Shown: positions 7,404 through 16,742, counted from the stretch's first letter. The stretch: 64,000 nucleotides of DNA from Bacteroidota bacterium (GCA_029560875.1 JAKQKB010000184.1:1-64000), one strand, 5' to 3'. Translations and numbers: made by a program. The notes: generated by a model not told the origin, from the letters alone.

Positions 7404-9002
7404 TTACCACCAAATGGTGTAAAGAATTATCAGTAGTATTATAACTATCACCGAGCCAATTTTAAACCCTTTACCGGTTGAGAATAACCCTTTTGAAATA
7501 GTAATTGCTTTTGGGTGTTGCTTATTCCCTTCAATTACTGCAAATACCCAAATAATTGCCAAGCAAATTAGGAACACTATTCCCATTCTATCCATAAATG
7601 GAAGGCTTGGTAAAAGAAGTTTAAATAGAAGCGAGAATACGAATGTGCCTATTGCCGCACCTAAAGCGCCATTGGCTGTGGCCTTTTTGTAGAAGAATCC
7701 AGCAAGGAAAATTGCTAGTGCACCAGGACTAACAAACCCAGTAAATTCTTGGATGTACTGGAAAGCTTGGTCGAGGTTCGAAAGCATTGGCGCAATAAAT
7801 ACCGCAATTACTAACGATACAAATGCTGCAAGTCGGCCAACCGTTACAAGTTTATGCTCCGATGCTTCCTTGTTTATGTATTCCTTGTAAAAATCCATTG
7901 TGAATATAGTGGCAACGCTATTCATCATCGATGCCAATGAACTAACAATTGCAGCAACCAATGCAGCAAAAGCAAGACCCTTTACGCCTGTCGGTACAAA
8001 GTTGTGAAGTAACCAAGGATAAGCTTCATCGGATTTGGCTATATCGGCACTTAAAGCAAAGGCAACAATACCAGGAATAACAACAATTAACGGAAGTATC
8101 ATCTTAAGAAATGCAGCAAATACCAAACCGCTTTGTGCTTCCTTAATGCTTTTTGCAGCAAGGGCGCGCTGAATAATGTACTGGTTACATCCCCAGTAGT
8201 AAAGGTTTGCAACCCACATTCCACCAATAAGTACGCTAATACCGGGCAGGTCAATATAAGCATCCTTCTGGCCGCCTTTGCCATCGGGAATCATAAGCTG
8301 ACCCTTTTCCAGAATCATATCGAATTTTTCGGGTGCTTTTTGAAGAAGAACCTTAAAACCTGCAATAAATCCCTCGCCTCCACTCAAATAATCCAAAGCG
8401 AAATATGTTGTAACTAATCCGCCACCCACAAGGAAAACAACCTGAATAACATCGGTCCAAGCAACTGCCTTTAAGCCACCATATATTGAGTAAATTGCTG
8501 CAAACAATGCTAAACCAAGAATGCTATAGAGCATTGGAATACCCATAATCTTCTGCATAGCCAACGCTCCTAGGTAAATTATGGATGTCAGATTCACAAA
8601 CACGAACACCAACAACCAAAAACCCGCCATTACGGTTTTTACACGTTTATCGAAACGAGCCTCGAGGAACTGAGGCATTGTAAATATTTTCTTCTCCAAG
8701 AAAATTGGAAGAAAGAACATTGCCACAATAATTAAAGTTAGGGCAGCCATCCATTCGTATGAGGCTATTCCCAAGCCAATGGCAAATCCGGAACCGGACA
8801 TACCAATAAACTGTTCTGCTGAGATGTTTGAGGCAATTAACGATGCTCCAATTGCCCACCAGGGTAAAGCGCGTCCTGCAAGGAAATAGTCGCCGGAGTT
8901 GGTCTCTGAGTCGCGCTTACGGAACGATATCCAAAGCCCCAATCCGACAATAATTACTGCGTAAGCAGCAAAAACGATGTAGTCGATAGTTTCAAATGAC
9001 AT
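7404..9002 (-). CDS. sodium/solute symporter (SSS family)
   Basis: A 532-residue transporter of the solute:sodium symporter family with about 14 membrane segments. The start at 9002 (MSFETIDY) is preferred; an upstream extension of 18 residues lacks conservation. It opens with the usual first helix, then SGDYFLAGRALPWWAIGASLIASNISAEQFIGMSG, the Na+-site region seen in vSGLT-like sugar transporters, and SSLASMMNSVATIFTMDFYK later on. A sugar substrate is likely but not proven. It is followed, with its own spacing, by a sugar nucleotidyltransferase upstream on the same strand. Confidence 0.9.
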   Translation of the reverse strand: MSFETIDYIVFAAYAVIIVGLGLWISFRKRDSETNSGDYFLAGRALPWWAIGASLIASNISAEQFIGMSGSGFAIGLGIASYEWMAALTLIIVAMFFLPIFLEKKIFTMPQFLEARFDKRVKTVMAGFWLLVFVFVNLTSIIYLGALAMQKIMGIPMLYSILGLALFAAIYSIYGGLKAVAWTDVIQVVFLVGGGLVTTYFALDYLSGGEGFIAGFKVLLQKAPEKFDMILEKGQLMIPDGKGGQKDAYIDLPGISVLIGGMWVANLYYWGCNQYIIQRALAAKSIKEAQSGLVFAAFLKMILPLIVVIPGIVAFALSADIAKSDEAYPWLLHNFVPTGVKGLAFAALVAAIVSSLASMMNSVATIFTMDFYKEYINKEASEHKLVTVGRLAAFVSLVIAVFIAPMLSNLDQAFQYIQEFTGFVSPGALAIFLAGFFYKKATANGALGAAIGTFVFSLLFKLLLPSLPFMDRMGIVFLICLAIIWVFAVIEGNKQHPKAITISKGLFSTGKGFKIGSVIVIILLIILYTIWW

Positions 9003-9108
9003 ATTATTAGGTTTATAGGTTAGGTTTATCAAGAAGCAAATTAATCCGCTTTTCAATAATTTTCCTAAAATTTCAATACATCAAAAACTATACAACCGTG
9101 TTTAAAAA

Positions 9109-10017
9109 TTATCTCTTCCACAGCGGCGAAGGGTACTCTCCTGCCTTAATCAACTTGCTTAACCGCTCAATTACCAAGGGTTTATCGCCAGGGTAAGTTA
9201 CTCCAAACCACTCTGCATTTGTACTAAGAACTTTGCAGGTAGCAATTTTTTCTTGGATTGATTTGTTTACAACGGTTGGTATATAAAATTCTGCCTTGGC
9301 ATTTCCAATGGAACCACTAAAGAAATCGACCATTAACTTCTCGGTATACCCAAAGAAATCGGGAGTAAATCCCCAAAAGTTCATCGAAACCTGAAGATTT
9401 TCGTTCAACTCCACAGAGTTGTTATTTTCGTCTTTGTAGCAGACTTTTCCGCCGATTCTTTCAATATGAGTGCGTTCAACTACATTCTGTAAAAGCATCT
9501 GGCTATCGGTTGTGCAAACTCCGCGCGAAACAGCCCCTTCTTCCGAGAGTGTTTTACCCAGTTTAAATCCAACCATAAAATAGCTTCCTTTAGGAAGGTT
9601 TGGCTTTGATAACTCCTGAGCCAAAACCCGGAAAGTGTCGTAACCGTAAAAATCGTCGGCATTAATTACTGCGAAAGGCTCATTTACAAGATGCTTTGTA
9701 ACCCAAACTGCGTGAGCAGTTCCCCAGGGCTTGGTTCTGTCGGTTGGACAAGTAAACCCTTCGGGTAGCATATCTAACTCCTGGTAAGCAATCTCGTAGT
9801 GAACATCCTTGCTGAATCGGTTTCCGAAAACTTCAAGAAAATCCTTCTCAATACTTTTCCGAATAACAAAAACAACCTTTCCAAAGCCAGCCCTAAAAGC
9901 ATCGTAAACGGAATAATCAATAATAGTTTCGCCATTTGGGCCCAATCCGTCAACCTGTTTAAGTCCGCCATAGCGACTTCCCATTCCTGCAGCAAGTATA
10001 ATTAGTGTTGGTTTCAT
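9109..10017 (-). CDS. sugar-phosphate nucleotidyltransferase
   Basis: A 302-residue NTP-transferase that would couple a sugar 1-phosphate to a nucleotide. The N-terminal signature LAAGMGSRYGGLKQ and the metal-binding VINADDFYG (around residue 115-123) are present. This subgroup, with KQVDGLGPNGETIIDYSVYDA, is widespread in Bacteroidota, and its exact sugar is not established. It is transcribed in the same direction as the symporter, with a gap of about 100 bases. Confidence 0.85.
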   Translation of the reverse strand: MKPTLIILAAGMGSRYGGLKQVDGLGPNGETIIDYSVYDAFRAGFGKVVFVIRKSIEKDFLEVFGNRFSKDVHYEIAYQELDMLPEGFTCPTDRTKPWGTAHAVWVTKHLVNEPFAVINADDFYGYDTFRVLAQELSKPNLPKGSYFMVGFKLGKTLSEEGAVSRGVCTTDSQMLLQNVVERTHIERIGGKVCYKDENNNSVELNENLQVSMNFWGFTPDFFGYTEKLMVDFFSGSIGNAKAEFYIPTVVNKSIQEKIATCKVLSTNAEWFGVTYPGDKPLVIERLSKLIKAGEYPSPLWKR

Positions 10018-10130
10018 TTTTAATTATTTAGATATTGTTAAGTGTTCTTAAAATATGATGCAAGATAGCAATATTGTTTATTGTGTATATGTTTTAGTGA
10101 TTTGTTTTAAGGGTTAGGTTCTATAAAAAA

Positions 10131-10157
10131 GGGTATAATCGCAATTGATTATACCCT
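10131..10157 (-). terminator. terminator of corA
   Basis: Stem GGGTATAATC / GATTATACCC with a six-base loop. On the minus strand the stem is followed by TTTTTTATAG, about 20 bases past the corA stop. Confidence 0.8.
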
Positions 10158-10177
10158 ATGATTGTGCGCTTACAATA

Positions 10178-11104
10178 TCAAAACCATCTCTTCCTCATAA
10201 ATAGAACTACCCCAAACATCGAGAAAAGGAATGATACGAAAAGAATTATCCAAAACCCCCACCTTACATTTTCGAATCCATTGGGAACGTTCATTCCGTA
10301 CAAGCTCGCAATCAATGTTGGAATCATCAATATAATTGAGATTGATGTGAGCTGCTTCATTATTATGTTTAGGTTATTGGAAATAACCGATGCGTAAGCA
10401 TCCATCATCCCGCTAAGAATGTCGGAGTAAACATTGGTGGTTTCTTGCGCCTGACGTAGTTCGATTTCCACGTCTTCAACCAACTCGGGATCGTAAGTAT
10501 CCTTGTAGTTTCGTAGATTTTTGATTCTATGCAGCAGTATGTCGTTGCCCTTTAGCGATGTTGTGAAGAAAACCAAACTTTTCTCAATTTTCAACAATGC
10601 TTGCAAATCCTCGTTCTTAATGGAACGCTCAAGTTGTGTCTCTGCCAACTTGATACTTTGGTTAATTTGCTTTAGGTATTTCAGGAACCAAACACTCGAC
10701 GAGAGCATGAGCCGTAAAACCAAATCGAAATTATCGCGTTTGGTAATATTTTTACGATAGGTAAACTGAATAAAATCAGGTAAAATTTCCGTTTGATAGA
10801 AACAGATTGATACAAAAACATCATCCTTGAAAATAATACCAAGCGGCACAGTAGAGTAGGGTATGCTTGAATCGCTGTTTTTGTAAGGGATTCGTAAAAG
10901 TATAAAAAACCAGCCCTCGTCGTACTCGATACGCGGACGCTCATCAACGTCCTCAATATCGTTATAGAATGCCTCGGGAACGCCGAGTTCATCTATTAAG
11001 TAACGCTTTTCCTCATCGGTGGGGATTTCAACGCTAACCCAGCAGTTGGGTTCCCATTGTGGACACGAAACTATCCCTTTGCCATTCTTCCAATAGGTTT
11101 TCAT
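10178..11104 (-). CDS. corA: CorA-family magnesium transporter
   Basis: A 308-residue CorA channel: a long cytosolic alpha/beta and helical N-terminal domain, then two C-terminal membrane helices with the selectivity-filter motif YGMN (in LYGMNVPNGFENVRWG) in the loop between them, and a basic tail (RKRWF). The length is normal. It forms a single-gene unit with a good promoter, a 105-base leader and a terminator. The metal could be Mg2+, Co2+ or Ni2+. Confidence 0.93.
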   Translation of the reverse strand: MKTYWKNGKGIVSCPQWEPNCWVSVEIPTDEEKRYLIDELGVPEAFYNDIEDVDERPRIEYDEGWFFILLRIPYKNSDSSIPYSTVPLGIIFKDDVFVSICFYQTEILPDFIQFTYRKNITKRDNFDLVLRLMLSSSVWFLKYLKQINQSIKLAETQLERSIKNEDLQALLKIEKSLVFFTTSLKGNDILLHRIKNLRNYKDTYDPELVEDVEIELRQAQETTNVYSDILSGMMDAYASVISNNLNIIMKQLTSISIILMIPTLIASLYGMNVPNGFENVRWGFWIILFVSFLFSMFGVVLFMRKRWF

Positions 11105-11129
11105 GCAGTAGCCTCCATAAATTATAGAA

Positions 11130-11159
11130 TAGAGGATTTCTGCATTAAGCCTCTATTCA
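11130..11159 (-). promoter_or_regulatory. hairpin in the corA leader
   Basis: A perfect 8-bp stem AATAGAGG / CCTCTATT with a 14-base loop in the transcribed leader of corA, about 25 bases upstream of the start codon. Nothing matches a known Mg riboswitch, so only a local structure is claimed. Confidence 0.4.
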
Positions 11160-11214
11160 AGTTCAACAATCAGGGTGATAATCGTCCATATAGAATTTTA
11201 GAATGATTTCGGCG

Positions 11215-11246
11215 CAAAAGTAACCCTAAAATTATTTACATCCAAA
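11215..11246 (-). promoter_or_regulatory. promoter of corA
   Basis: On the minus strand TTTG (11246-11243), 20 bases, then TACTTTTG (11222-11215): an exact match to the Bacteroidota consensus. The predicted leader is about 105 bases. Confidence 0.75.
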
Positions 11247-11506
11247 ATTATGGTGATTTTATAATCTGCTGTTGATGAAAAGTTTAAATCAGACATTGAA
11301 AATAATTCAACTTTTTATTCAAAAACTCAAGAAAAACAGGGTAACAATTAATTGGTTATTCCTATTAAACTGATAAAGGCAGATTCTTTTATTCAGTTTC
11401 TGTAAAACCACATAAACATTCAACCCTTATGAGGAAAACCTTAAATAACTGAAGAATAATATTAAACAGTTAAAAAATACTTTCTGACCTTTTAAAATGT
11501 GATTTT
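11247..11506. other. AT-rich intergenic region
   Basis: The stretch between the corA promoter and the KamA-like gene is strongly AT-rich, with no hairpin or conserved promoter box that I can defend. The promoter of the KamA-like operon must lie here. Confidence 0.35.
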
Positions 11507-12658
11507 ATGGATAATGATTTTCTAAAAACTCAGGACGATGTATGTGTTGACTTGATTCATTGTTTGGCAAAAAATGAATCTGAAAAAGAGGCGATTGATT
11601 CCATTCTGTTGGATAATCCTGTTAGAATTACCCCCTACTTAAAGAAACTAATTGTTAAGTACGAAAGCATTAGGAAACAGTTTCTCCCTTCGCCCCTTGA
11701 GGCTGTAACAAATGGAACTGCAACGCCCTTTGAGGAGGGCAAAAAAACTTCGCCTATTTATGGTTTAGAACGGTTATATAGGGATAGAGTTCTATTAACG
11801 CCTCATTTCGATTGTCCTGCATACTGCCGATTTTGCTACAAGAAAAGCAGAGTAATGCGAAACCGCAAGAGCATGACCATGGCGGATATCGATTTGGCCG
11901 TTGCAGAGGTTGGGAAAATGCAGGATGTAAGGGGTGCGCTTATTACAGGTGGCGACCCATTTATGGATAGAAACAAGCTATTCTACCTGCTCGATAAATT
12001 AATGACCTTGGATAACATTGCTGAAATACGTGTTGGTACTCGAATGCTTTTGAACAGTCCCCATGTATTTACCAATGAACTTTGCGATAAACTTGCCAGT
12101 TACATTCGCCCCAATTTCAACGATGCATCAAAAAGTAAATATTTGGCAATAAACGTACACTTTAACCACCCCGATGAGTTACAGCCCGAAGTTCTGGAGG
12201 CTTGCCATAAGCTAACATCAAGAGGTATCACGCTCAGAAATCAAACTGTGCTTTTAAAAGGAATTAACGATGATACTAAAACAATGAAACATCTATTCCA
12301 CCTACTGCTAAGGAATAATATCATTGTTTACTATATGAACCATTGTATGCCTGTTGCCGGAAGCGACCATTTAAGAACAACCGTTCAGAAAGGCTTGGAC
12401 ATCTACAAGGATTTGTGTACAGAGTCGTCGTGCTCAATTCCGCACTACGTGTATGCTCCATCGGGCGGAAAGGTTCACGTTGGCCCCGATACCACTTTTG
12501 ATTACTCCAACGAAGACGGATTAAACCTAATTAAGGTAAAACTTCTATACAAAGCAGCGGAATTTAGGGCTATTGCAAAAAAAGAGTTACCTCCAAAACA
12601 CTCTGAAACAGAGGATGGTTTTATTGAGGGTTACTACATTGACGGAACCGATAACTAA
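11507..12658 (+). CDS. KamA-like radical SAM aminomutase paralogue, substrate unknown
   Basis: A 383-residue member of the lysine 2,3-aminomutase family. The radical SAM cluster motif is Cys103-x3-Cys107-x2-Cys110 (CPAYCRFC), followed by TGGDP (147-151) and a PLP-type lysine, Lys322, in APSGGKVHVGP. Compared with the true KamA at 25 kb, the two aspartates that hold the substrate's epsilon-amino group in lysine aminomutase are replaced: Asp298 aligns with Met281 and Asp335 with Tyr316. L-lysine is therefore an unlikely substrate. The N-terminal region is also shorter. It heads a small operon with a flavin oxidoreductase (18-base gap) and a STAS-like protein. It may be an aminomutase on another amino acid, or a different radical enzyme. 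Confidence 0.8.
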   Translation: MDNDFLKTQDDVCVDLIHCLAKNESEKEAIDSILLDNPVRITPYLKKLIVKYESIRKQFLPSPLEAVTNGTATPFEEGKKTSPIYGLERLYRDRVLLTPHFDCPAYCRFCYKKSRVMRNRKSMTMADIDLAVAEVGKMQDVRGALITGGDPFMDRNKLFYLLDKLMTLDNIAEIRVGTRMLLNSPHVFTNELCDKLASYIRPNFNDASKSKYLAINVHFNHPDELQPEVLEACHKLTSRGITLRNQTVLLKGINDDTKTMKHLFHLLLRNNIIVYYMNHCMPVAGSDHLRTTVQKGLDIYKDLCTESSCSIPHYVYAPSGGKVHVGPDTTFDYSNEDGLNLIKVKLLYKAAEFRAIAKKELPPKHSETEDGFIEGYYIDGTDN

Positions 12659-12675
12659 AATGCCTTAAACAACAA

Positions 12676-13692
12676 ATGGCCAAAAAACTTGATTTTTATA
12701 TTGCGCTACAAGGTTGCTACAAGCCCGCAGAGTACATTCAGTTAGGCAGAATAATTGAATCAAACGGATTTGATAGAATTTATGTTTATGATGATTTGAT
12801 GTTTTACCCATCGTTCCCCATACTTAGCCTTATTGCCGAGCATACCAGTAGGATTGAACTTGGCCCATGTTTGGTTAATGGATTTTACAGACATCCAGCG
12901 CTTATTGCATCTAACGCAGCGTTTCTGGATGCAGTAAGCAATGGTCGTTCAATCTTGGGTTTAGGACGTGGTGCATTCTTCGATTTTTTGAATTTAAAAG
13001 ATAAGGAGAAGTTCACCCGTAAAGGTTTCGAGGAAACCCATCAATTGGTAAGTCACCTATTTCAGCAAAAACAGGAAGAGTTTAGGGGAGGTATATTCAA
13101 AACAACTGCGAAGGCGGTTTTGAGAGTCCCTCCTCCAGCAAAACCCTACTTTGTTACTGCTACATGGAATACCAAAATGGCATATTTGGGAGGGAAATAC
13201 TCCAACGAGGTTCAATTAGCCGAAGTTTTTACTGAAACGTACCTTGATCAAATGCTAAAATCGTTCCAGAAAGGTTGCTCTGAGTCCAAACTTCGCGGAG
13301 AAAAAAGCCTCTCGATAGGAGGAATGATTTGTGTTTCCGACGATTCGGCAAAAGCCATAGAAAAAGCAAAGAAAACGCTGGCGGTATATATTCCTTATCT
13401 GAAAACCATTCTGAAACAGCATGGGGTTGATGTAAAATCAAAATTGATAGAGGAGATTGACCACGAATCGAAGCGAGGGAATTACTTTGAGGCAAGCACT
13501 CTGATTCCTGATGACTTTGTGTCGATTTTAACGCTATCGGGTACGCCCGATGATGTTTCGCATAAACTTAAAAAACTGATCAAAGGAAAACCTATTAAGG
13601 GGATTATGTTTTCGCCGCCATACAGCACGTTCGATTCTATGGAGGAAAACATCCTGTATTTAGCACAAAAACTTTTGCCCAAACTTCAATAA
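12676..13692 (+). CDS. luciferase-like (LLM class) flavin-dependent oxidoreductase
   Basis: A 338-residue TIM-barrel protein of the bacterial luciferase / F420-dependent reductase superfamily. Typical features are the opening strand FYIALQGCYKPAEYIQLGRI, DRIYVYDDLMFYP, the segment RIELGPCLVNGFYRHPALIA and SILGLGRGAFFD. The cofactor could be FMN or F420; the sequence does not decide, and F420 is unusual in Bacteroidota. It follows the KamA-like gene by 17 bases and probably acts on the same unknown compound. Confidence 0.8.
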   Translation: MAKKLDFYIALQGCYKPAEYIQLGRIIESNGFDRIYVYDDLMFYPSFPILSLIAEHTSRIELGPCLVNGFYRHPALIASNAAFLDAVSNGRSILGLGRGAFFDFLNLKDKEKFTRKGFEETHQLVSHLFQQKQEEFRGGIFKTTAKAVLRVPPPAKPYFVTATWNTKMAYLGGKYSNEVQLAEVFTETYLDQMLKSFQKGCSESKLRGEKSLSIGGMICVSDDSAKAIEKAKKTLAVYIPYLKTILKQHGVDVKSKLIEEIDHESKRGNYFEASTLIPDDFVSILTLSGTPDDVSHKLKKLIKGKPIKGIMFSPPYSTFDSMEENILYLAQKLLPKLQ

Positions 13693-13723
13693 AAATAATG
13701 TTTAACTTAAAAATCAAATTACT

Positions 13724-14113
13724 ATGGACAACAAAACCACTAATGCAGTTTACGATTCAAGAACAAACGCAGCAATTGGAACTTTTGTGGGCTTTCTTAC
13801 TCCCGATGAGTTTAAAACAGTAGCCAATCAATTACTTGGCATTCTTGAAACAAAACGCTTAAAGAAACAATTGAATGATATTAAGCAAATGAAAGTGTTG
13901 AAACCAGAAGTTCAGGAGTGGTTAAATACCGATTGGTTTCCAAGAGCACAAAAAATTGGATTAAAATACTTTGCGTTCGTTGTACCCGACGATATTTTCG
14001 GAAAAATGAGCATGGACGGAGCAAACAAGAATGCTCAAAACGCTTTTGGTATGGAAATTCAGTACTTCAACAATGTAGATGCTGCTAAAAACTGGTTGAT
14101 TAGCAAGATTTAG
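13724..14113 (+). CDS. small SpoIIAA/STAS-like protein
   Basis: A 129-residue soluble protein. The pattern of an opening strand (AVYDSRTNAAIGTFVGFLT), a helix with a conserved acidic start, and a C-terminal NNVDAAKNWLISK helix resembles the SpoIIAA/STAS-like proteins found in many Bacteroidota. Those usually have no assigned function. It is the third gene of the KamA-like operon, and the operon terminator follows directly. Confidence 0.5.
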   Translation: MDNKTTNAVYDSRTNAAIGTFVGFLTPDEFKTVANQLLGILETKRLKKQLNDIKQMKVLKPEVQEWLNTDWFPRAQKIGLKYFAFVVPDDIFGKMSMDGANKNAQNAFGMEIQYFNNVDAAKNWLISKI

Positions 14114-14139
14114 TGCGTAAATTTTACTAATGGTTTTTT

Positions 14140-14166
14140 AAGCGCAGCTTTTGGCTGCGCTTTTTC
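14140..14166 (+). terminator. terminator of the KamA-like operon
   Basis: Perfect 9-bp stem AAGCGCAGC / GCTGCGCTT with a five-base loop and a TTTTT tail, 27 bases past the stop of the STAS-like gene. Confidence 0.85.
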
Positions 14167-14387
14167 GTTTCATATTATCCCCTTGGTCTATAATAAAAGT
14201 ATATTTTGCTTACGGATTATTGCAGAAGGGTCATTTTTTTTAATTGTTTATTTCCTATAACATCTTTCTAATTCTAAATTGTAAGAGAATAAAGCCTTAG
14301 ATTTGTAACTTCTTGTACCAATAATTTATTTATATTAGTGGGTTAAATTCGGCATAAACTTTATAGAAAATATAAGATTAATTTACT

Positions 14388-15047
14388 ATGGATAAGAATC
14401 AGATACGCGAATTTATTGCTCGGAGAGCAGCTCTTGAGCTTAAGGATGGAGATTTAGTGAATTTAGGTATTGGATTACCAACCGTTGTTCCAGATTATAT
14501 TCCTGAGGGAGTTAACGTTATTCTCCAAAGTGAAAATGGGTTGATTGGCCTAGGCCCAACCCCAGAGCCAGGCAAGGAGGATAAGAACTTATCGAACGCA
14601 GGAGGCGGTTTTGTTACTTTGGCAAAAGGTGCTTCAACCTTTGATAGCGCAACCTCTTTTGGGATTATCCGTGGTGGGCACGTTGATGTTACCATTCTTG
14701 GAGCACTTCAGGTTGACGAAAAGGGCAACCTTGCAAACTGGATGATTCCTGGCAAATTAACCCCAGGTATGGGAGGTGCAATGGATTTGCTGATTGGTGC
14801 AAAAAAGGTGATTCTTGCCATGGAGCACACCGCTAAAGGTTCACATAAGATTATGAAGGAATGTAATTTGCCTTTAACTGCAGCAGGACAGGTAAATCTT
14901 ATTATCACAGAAATGGGCGTGATGGAGATTACCCCCGAAGGGATTGTTCTAAAGGAGATTAATCCTGAGTTTACCTTAGAGGAGGTTCAAGCCGCAACCG
15001 AGGCTAAGCTGATAATTGCTGCTGACCTAAAACCAGTTCAACAATAA
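14388..15047 (+). CDS. atoA: 3-oxoacid (butyrate-acetoacetate) CoA-transferase subunit B
   Basis: A 219-residue beta subunit of a class I CoA transferase that, with its alpha subunit, exchanges CoA between butyryl-CoA and acetoacetate or acetate. The catalytic glutamate is Glu49 in SENGLIGLGP, and the conserved GGHVDVTILGALQVD segment follows. It opens the butyrate gene block, with the thiolase 33 bases downstream. Its partner subunit is not adjacent but lies 5.9 kb away at 20935, at the head of the lysine block, which is unusual for this heterodimer. Confidence 0.92.
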   Translation: MDKNQIREFIARRAALELKDGDLVNLGIGLPTVVPDYIPEGVNVILQSENGLIGLGPTPEPGKEDKNLSNAGGGFVTLAKGASTFDSATSFGIIRGGHVDVTILGALQVDEKGNLANWMIPGKLTPGMGGAMDLLIGAKKVILAMEHTAKGSHKIMKECNLPLTAAGQVNLIITEMGVMEITPEGIVLKEINPEFTLEEVQAATEAKLIIAADLKPVQQ

Positions 15048-15080
15048 TAAAACCGACCTAAACTAATACAAAATAAACCT

Positions 15081-16286
15081 ATGAGTAAAGTTTACATTGT
15101 TGCCGCTAAGCGTACCGCTATCGGCAAGTTCCTTGGAACTATTGCTAATGTTCCAGCTGCAGACTTAGCTGCTACAGTTATTAAAAATATTCTTACTGAA
15201 ACTAAGATTGACCCAGCAAAAATCGACGAGGTTATTGTAGGCAATATCCTTATGGCCGGACAAAAGCAAGGTGTTGCCCGTCAGGCTGCTATTAAGGCTG
15301 GAATTCCACAGGAAGTTCCTGCTTATGGTCTTAATATGATTTGCGGTAGTGGTATGAAATCAATTATCAATGCCGTTGCAAGCATTAAGGCTGGCGATGC
15401 TAATTTGATTCTTGCTGGTGGAACAGAGTCTATGTCTAGTTCAGGATTCGTCATGCCAGGCACAATCCGTAATGGTCATAAAATGGCCGATTTGGTTGTA
15501 ATGGATCATATGGTGACCGACGGTTTAACCGATGCATTCCAAGGATACCATATGGGTATTACTGCCGAGAACATTGCTACCAAGTATAGTATTACCCGCG
15601 AGGAGCAAGATGCATTCTCAATTGCATCGCAACAAAAGGCTGCTGCAGCTATTGATGCTGGTAAGTTTAAAGGCGAGATTGTTCCTGTTGAGATTCCTAG
15701 CAAAAAGGAGACTATAATTTTCGATACCGACGAGTACGTGAATCGTGCTACAAACTTAGAAAAGTTAGGCGCTCTTCGTCCTGCATTCAAGAAAGACGGA
15801 ACTGTTACCGCCGGTAATGCTTCCGGTATTAACGATGGTGCATCGTTTGTGTTGGTTGCATCGGAGGAGGCTGTTGCCAAGTACGGTTTAACTCCACTGG
15901 CAGAGGTTGTAGCAACAGGTCAGGGTGGTGTTGACCCAGCAATTATGGGTATGGGACCAGTTCCTGCTATTGCAAACGCTCTTAAGAAAGCCGGAATGAA
16001 ACTCACCGATATGGAGGTTGTTGAATTGAACGAGGCTTTTGCAGCTCAGTCACTTGGCGTTATGAAGCAACTTTGCGAAGACCACGGAGTAACTGCCGAT
16101 TGGTTCAATAAGTACTGCAACGTTAATGGTGGAGCAATTGCTCTTGGCCACCCAATTGGTGCTTCGGGCAACAGAATTACCGTTAGCTTAATTCACGAGA
16201 TGAAACGTAGCGGTAAGAAGTTCGGTATGGCTTCGCTTTGTATAGGTGGCGGTATGGGTACTGCTATCATCCTTAAAAACGTTTAG
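15081..16286 (+). CDS. thlA: acetyl-CoA acetyltransferase (thiolase)
   Basis: A 401-residue biosynthetic-type thiolase that interconverts two acetyl-CoA and acetoacetyl-CoA. Catalytic residues are visible: Cys88 (MICGSGM), His357 (GGAIALGHPIGASG) and Cys387 (SLCIGGGMG). In lysine fermentation it cleaves acetoacetyl-CoA formed by the CoA transferase; in the other direction it feeds butyrate synthesis. It lies between the CoA-transferase B gene and the MaoC-type gene. Confidence 0.95.
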   Translation: MSKVYIVAAKRTAIGKFLGTIANVPAADLAATVIKNILTETKIDPAKIDEVIVGNILMAGQKQGVARQAAIKAGIPQEVPAYGLNMICGSGMKSIINAVASIKAGDANLILAGGTESMSSSGFVMPGTIRNGHKMADLVVMDHMVTDGLTDAFQGYHMGITAENIATKYSITREEQDAFSIASQQKAAAAIDAGKFKGEIVPVEIPSKKETIIFDTDEYVNRATNLEKLGALRPAFKKDGTVTAGNASGINDGASFVLVASEEAVAKYGLTPLAEVVATGQGGVDPAIMGMGPVPAIANALKKAGMKLTDMEVVELNEAFAAQSLGVMKQLCEDHGVTADWFNKYCNVNGGAIALGHPIGASGNRITVSLIHEMKRSGKKFGMASLCIGGGMGTAIILKNV

Positions 16287-16318
16287 TAACATTAGTTATC
16301 AAAATATAATTATCACCT

Positions 16319-16723
16319 ATGGTAAAGCAAGGAGATGTTTATACGCATGGCGTAAAGTTTACTCAGGCCGATGTTGTGAAGTTTGCCGAGGTTACTGGCG
16401 ATTTCAACCCAATCCACATCGATGCGGAGTATGCTGCTAAAACAGTGTTTAAGAAACCAATTGTTCACGGATTCCTATCGGGTGCTGTGTTTTCCAAAGT
16501 ATTCGGAACGCTATTTCCTGGCGAGGGAACAATTTACCTATCGCAAGAGATGAAATTTCTTGCGCCAATCTTTGTAGAGGAGCAGTACGAAGCTCGTTTC
16601 GAAGTTATGGAGGTAAACACCGAGAAGCATATCGGCATAATTAATTGCTCGCTAGTTAACTCCGAGGGTGCACCTTGTATTACTGGAGTGGCTAAACTTA
16701 AGCACAACACACAATTTGTTTAA
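16319..16723 (+). CDS. MaoC-type (R)-specific enoyl-CoA hydratase
   Basis: A 134-residue single hot-dog-fold hydratase like PhaJ. The catalytic pair is Asp28 and His33 in GDFNPIHID, followed by the conserved PIVHGFLSGAVFSKV helix. It would interconvert (R)-3-hydroxybutyryl-CoA and crotonyl-CoA. Its place between thiolase and a FabG-type reductase indicates that this cluster uses the (R) isomer instead of the usual Hbd/Crt (S) route. The preceding gap is 32 bases and the next start is 19 bases away. Confidence 0.85.
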   Translation: MVKQGDVYTHGVKFTQADVVKFAEVTGDFNPIHIDAEYAAKTVFKKPIVHGFLSGAVFSKVFGTLFPGEGTIYLSQEMKFLAPIFVEEQYEARFEVMEVNTEKHIGIINCSLVNSEGAPCITGVAKLKHNTQFV

Positions 16724-16742
16724 TAATTTAAAATCAGAAATA

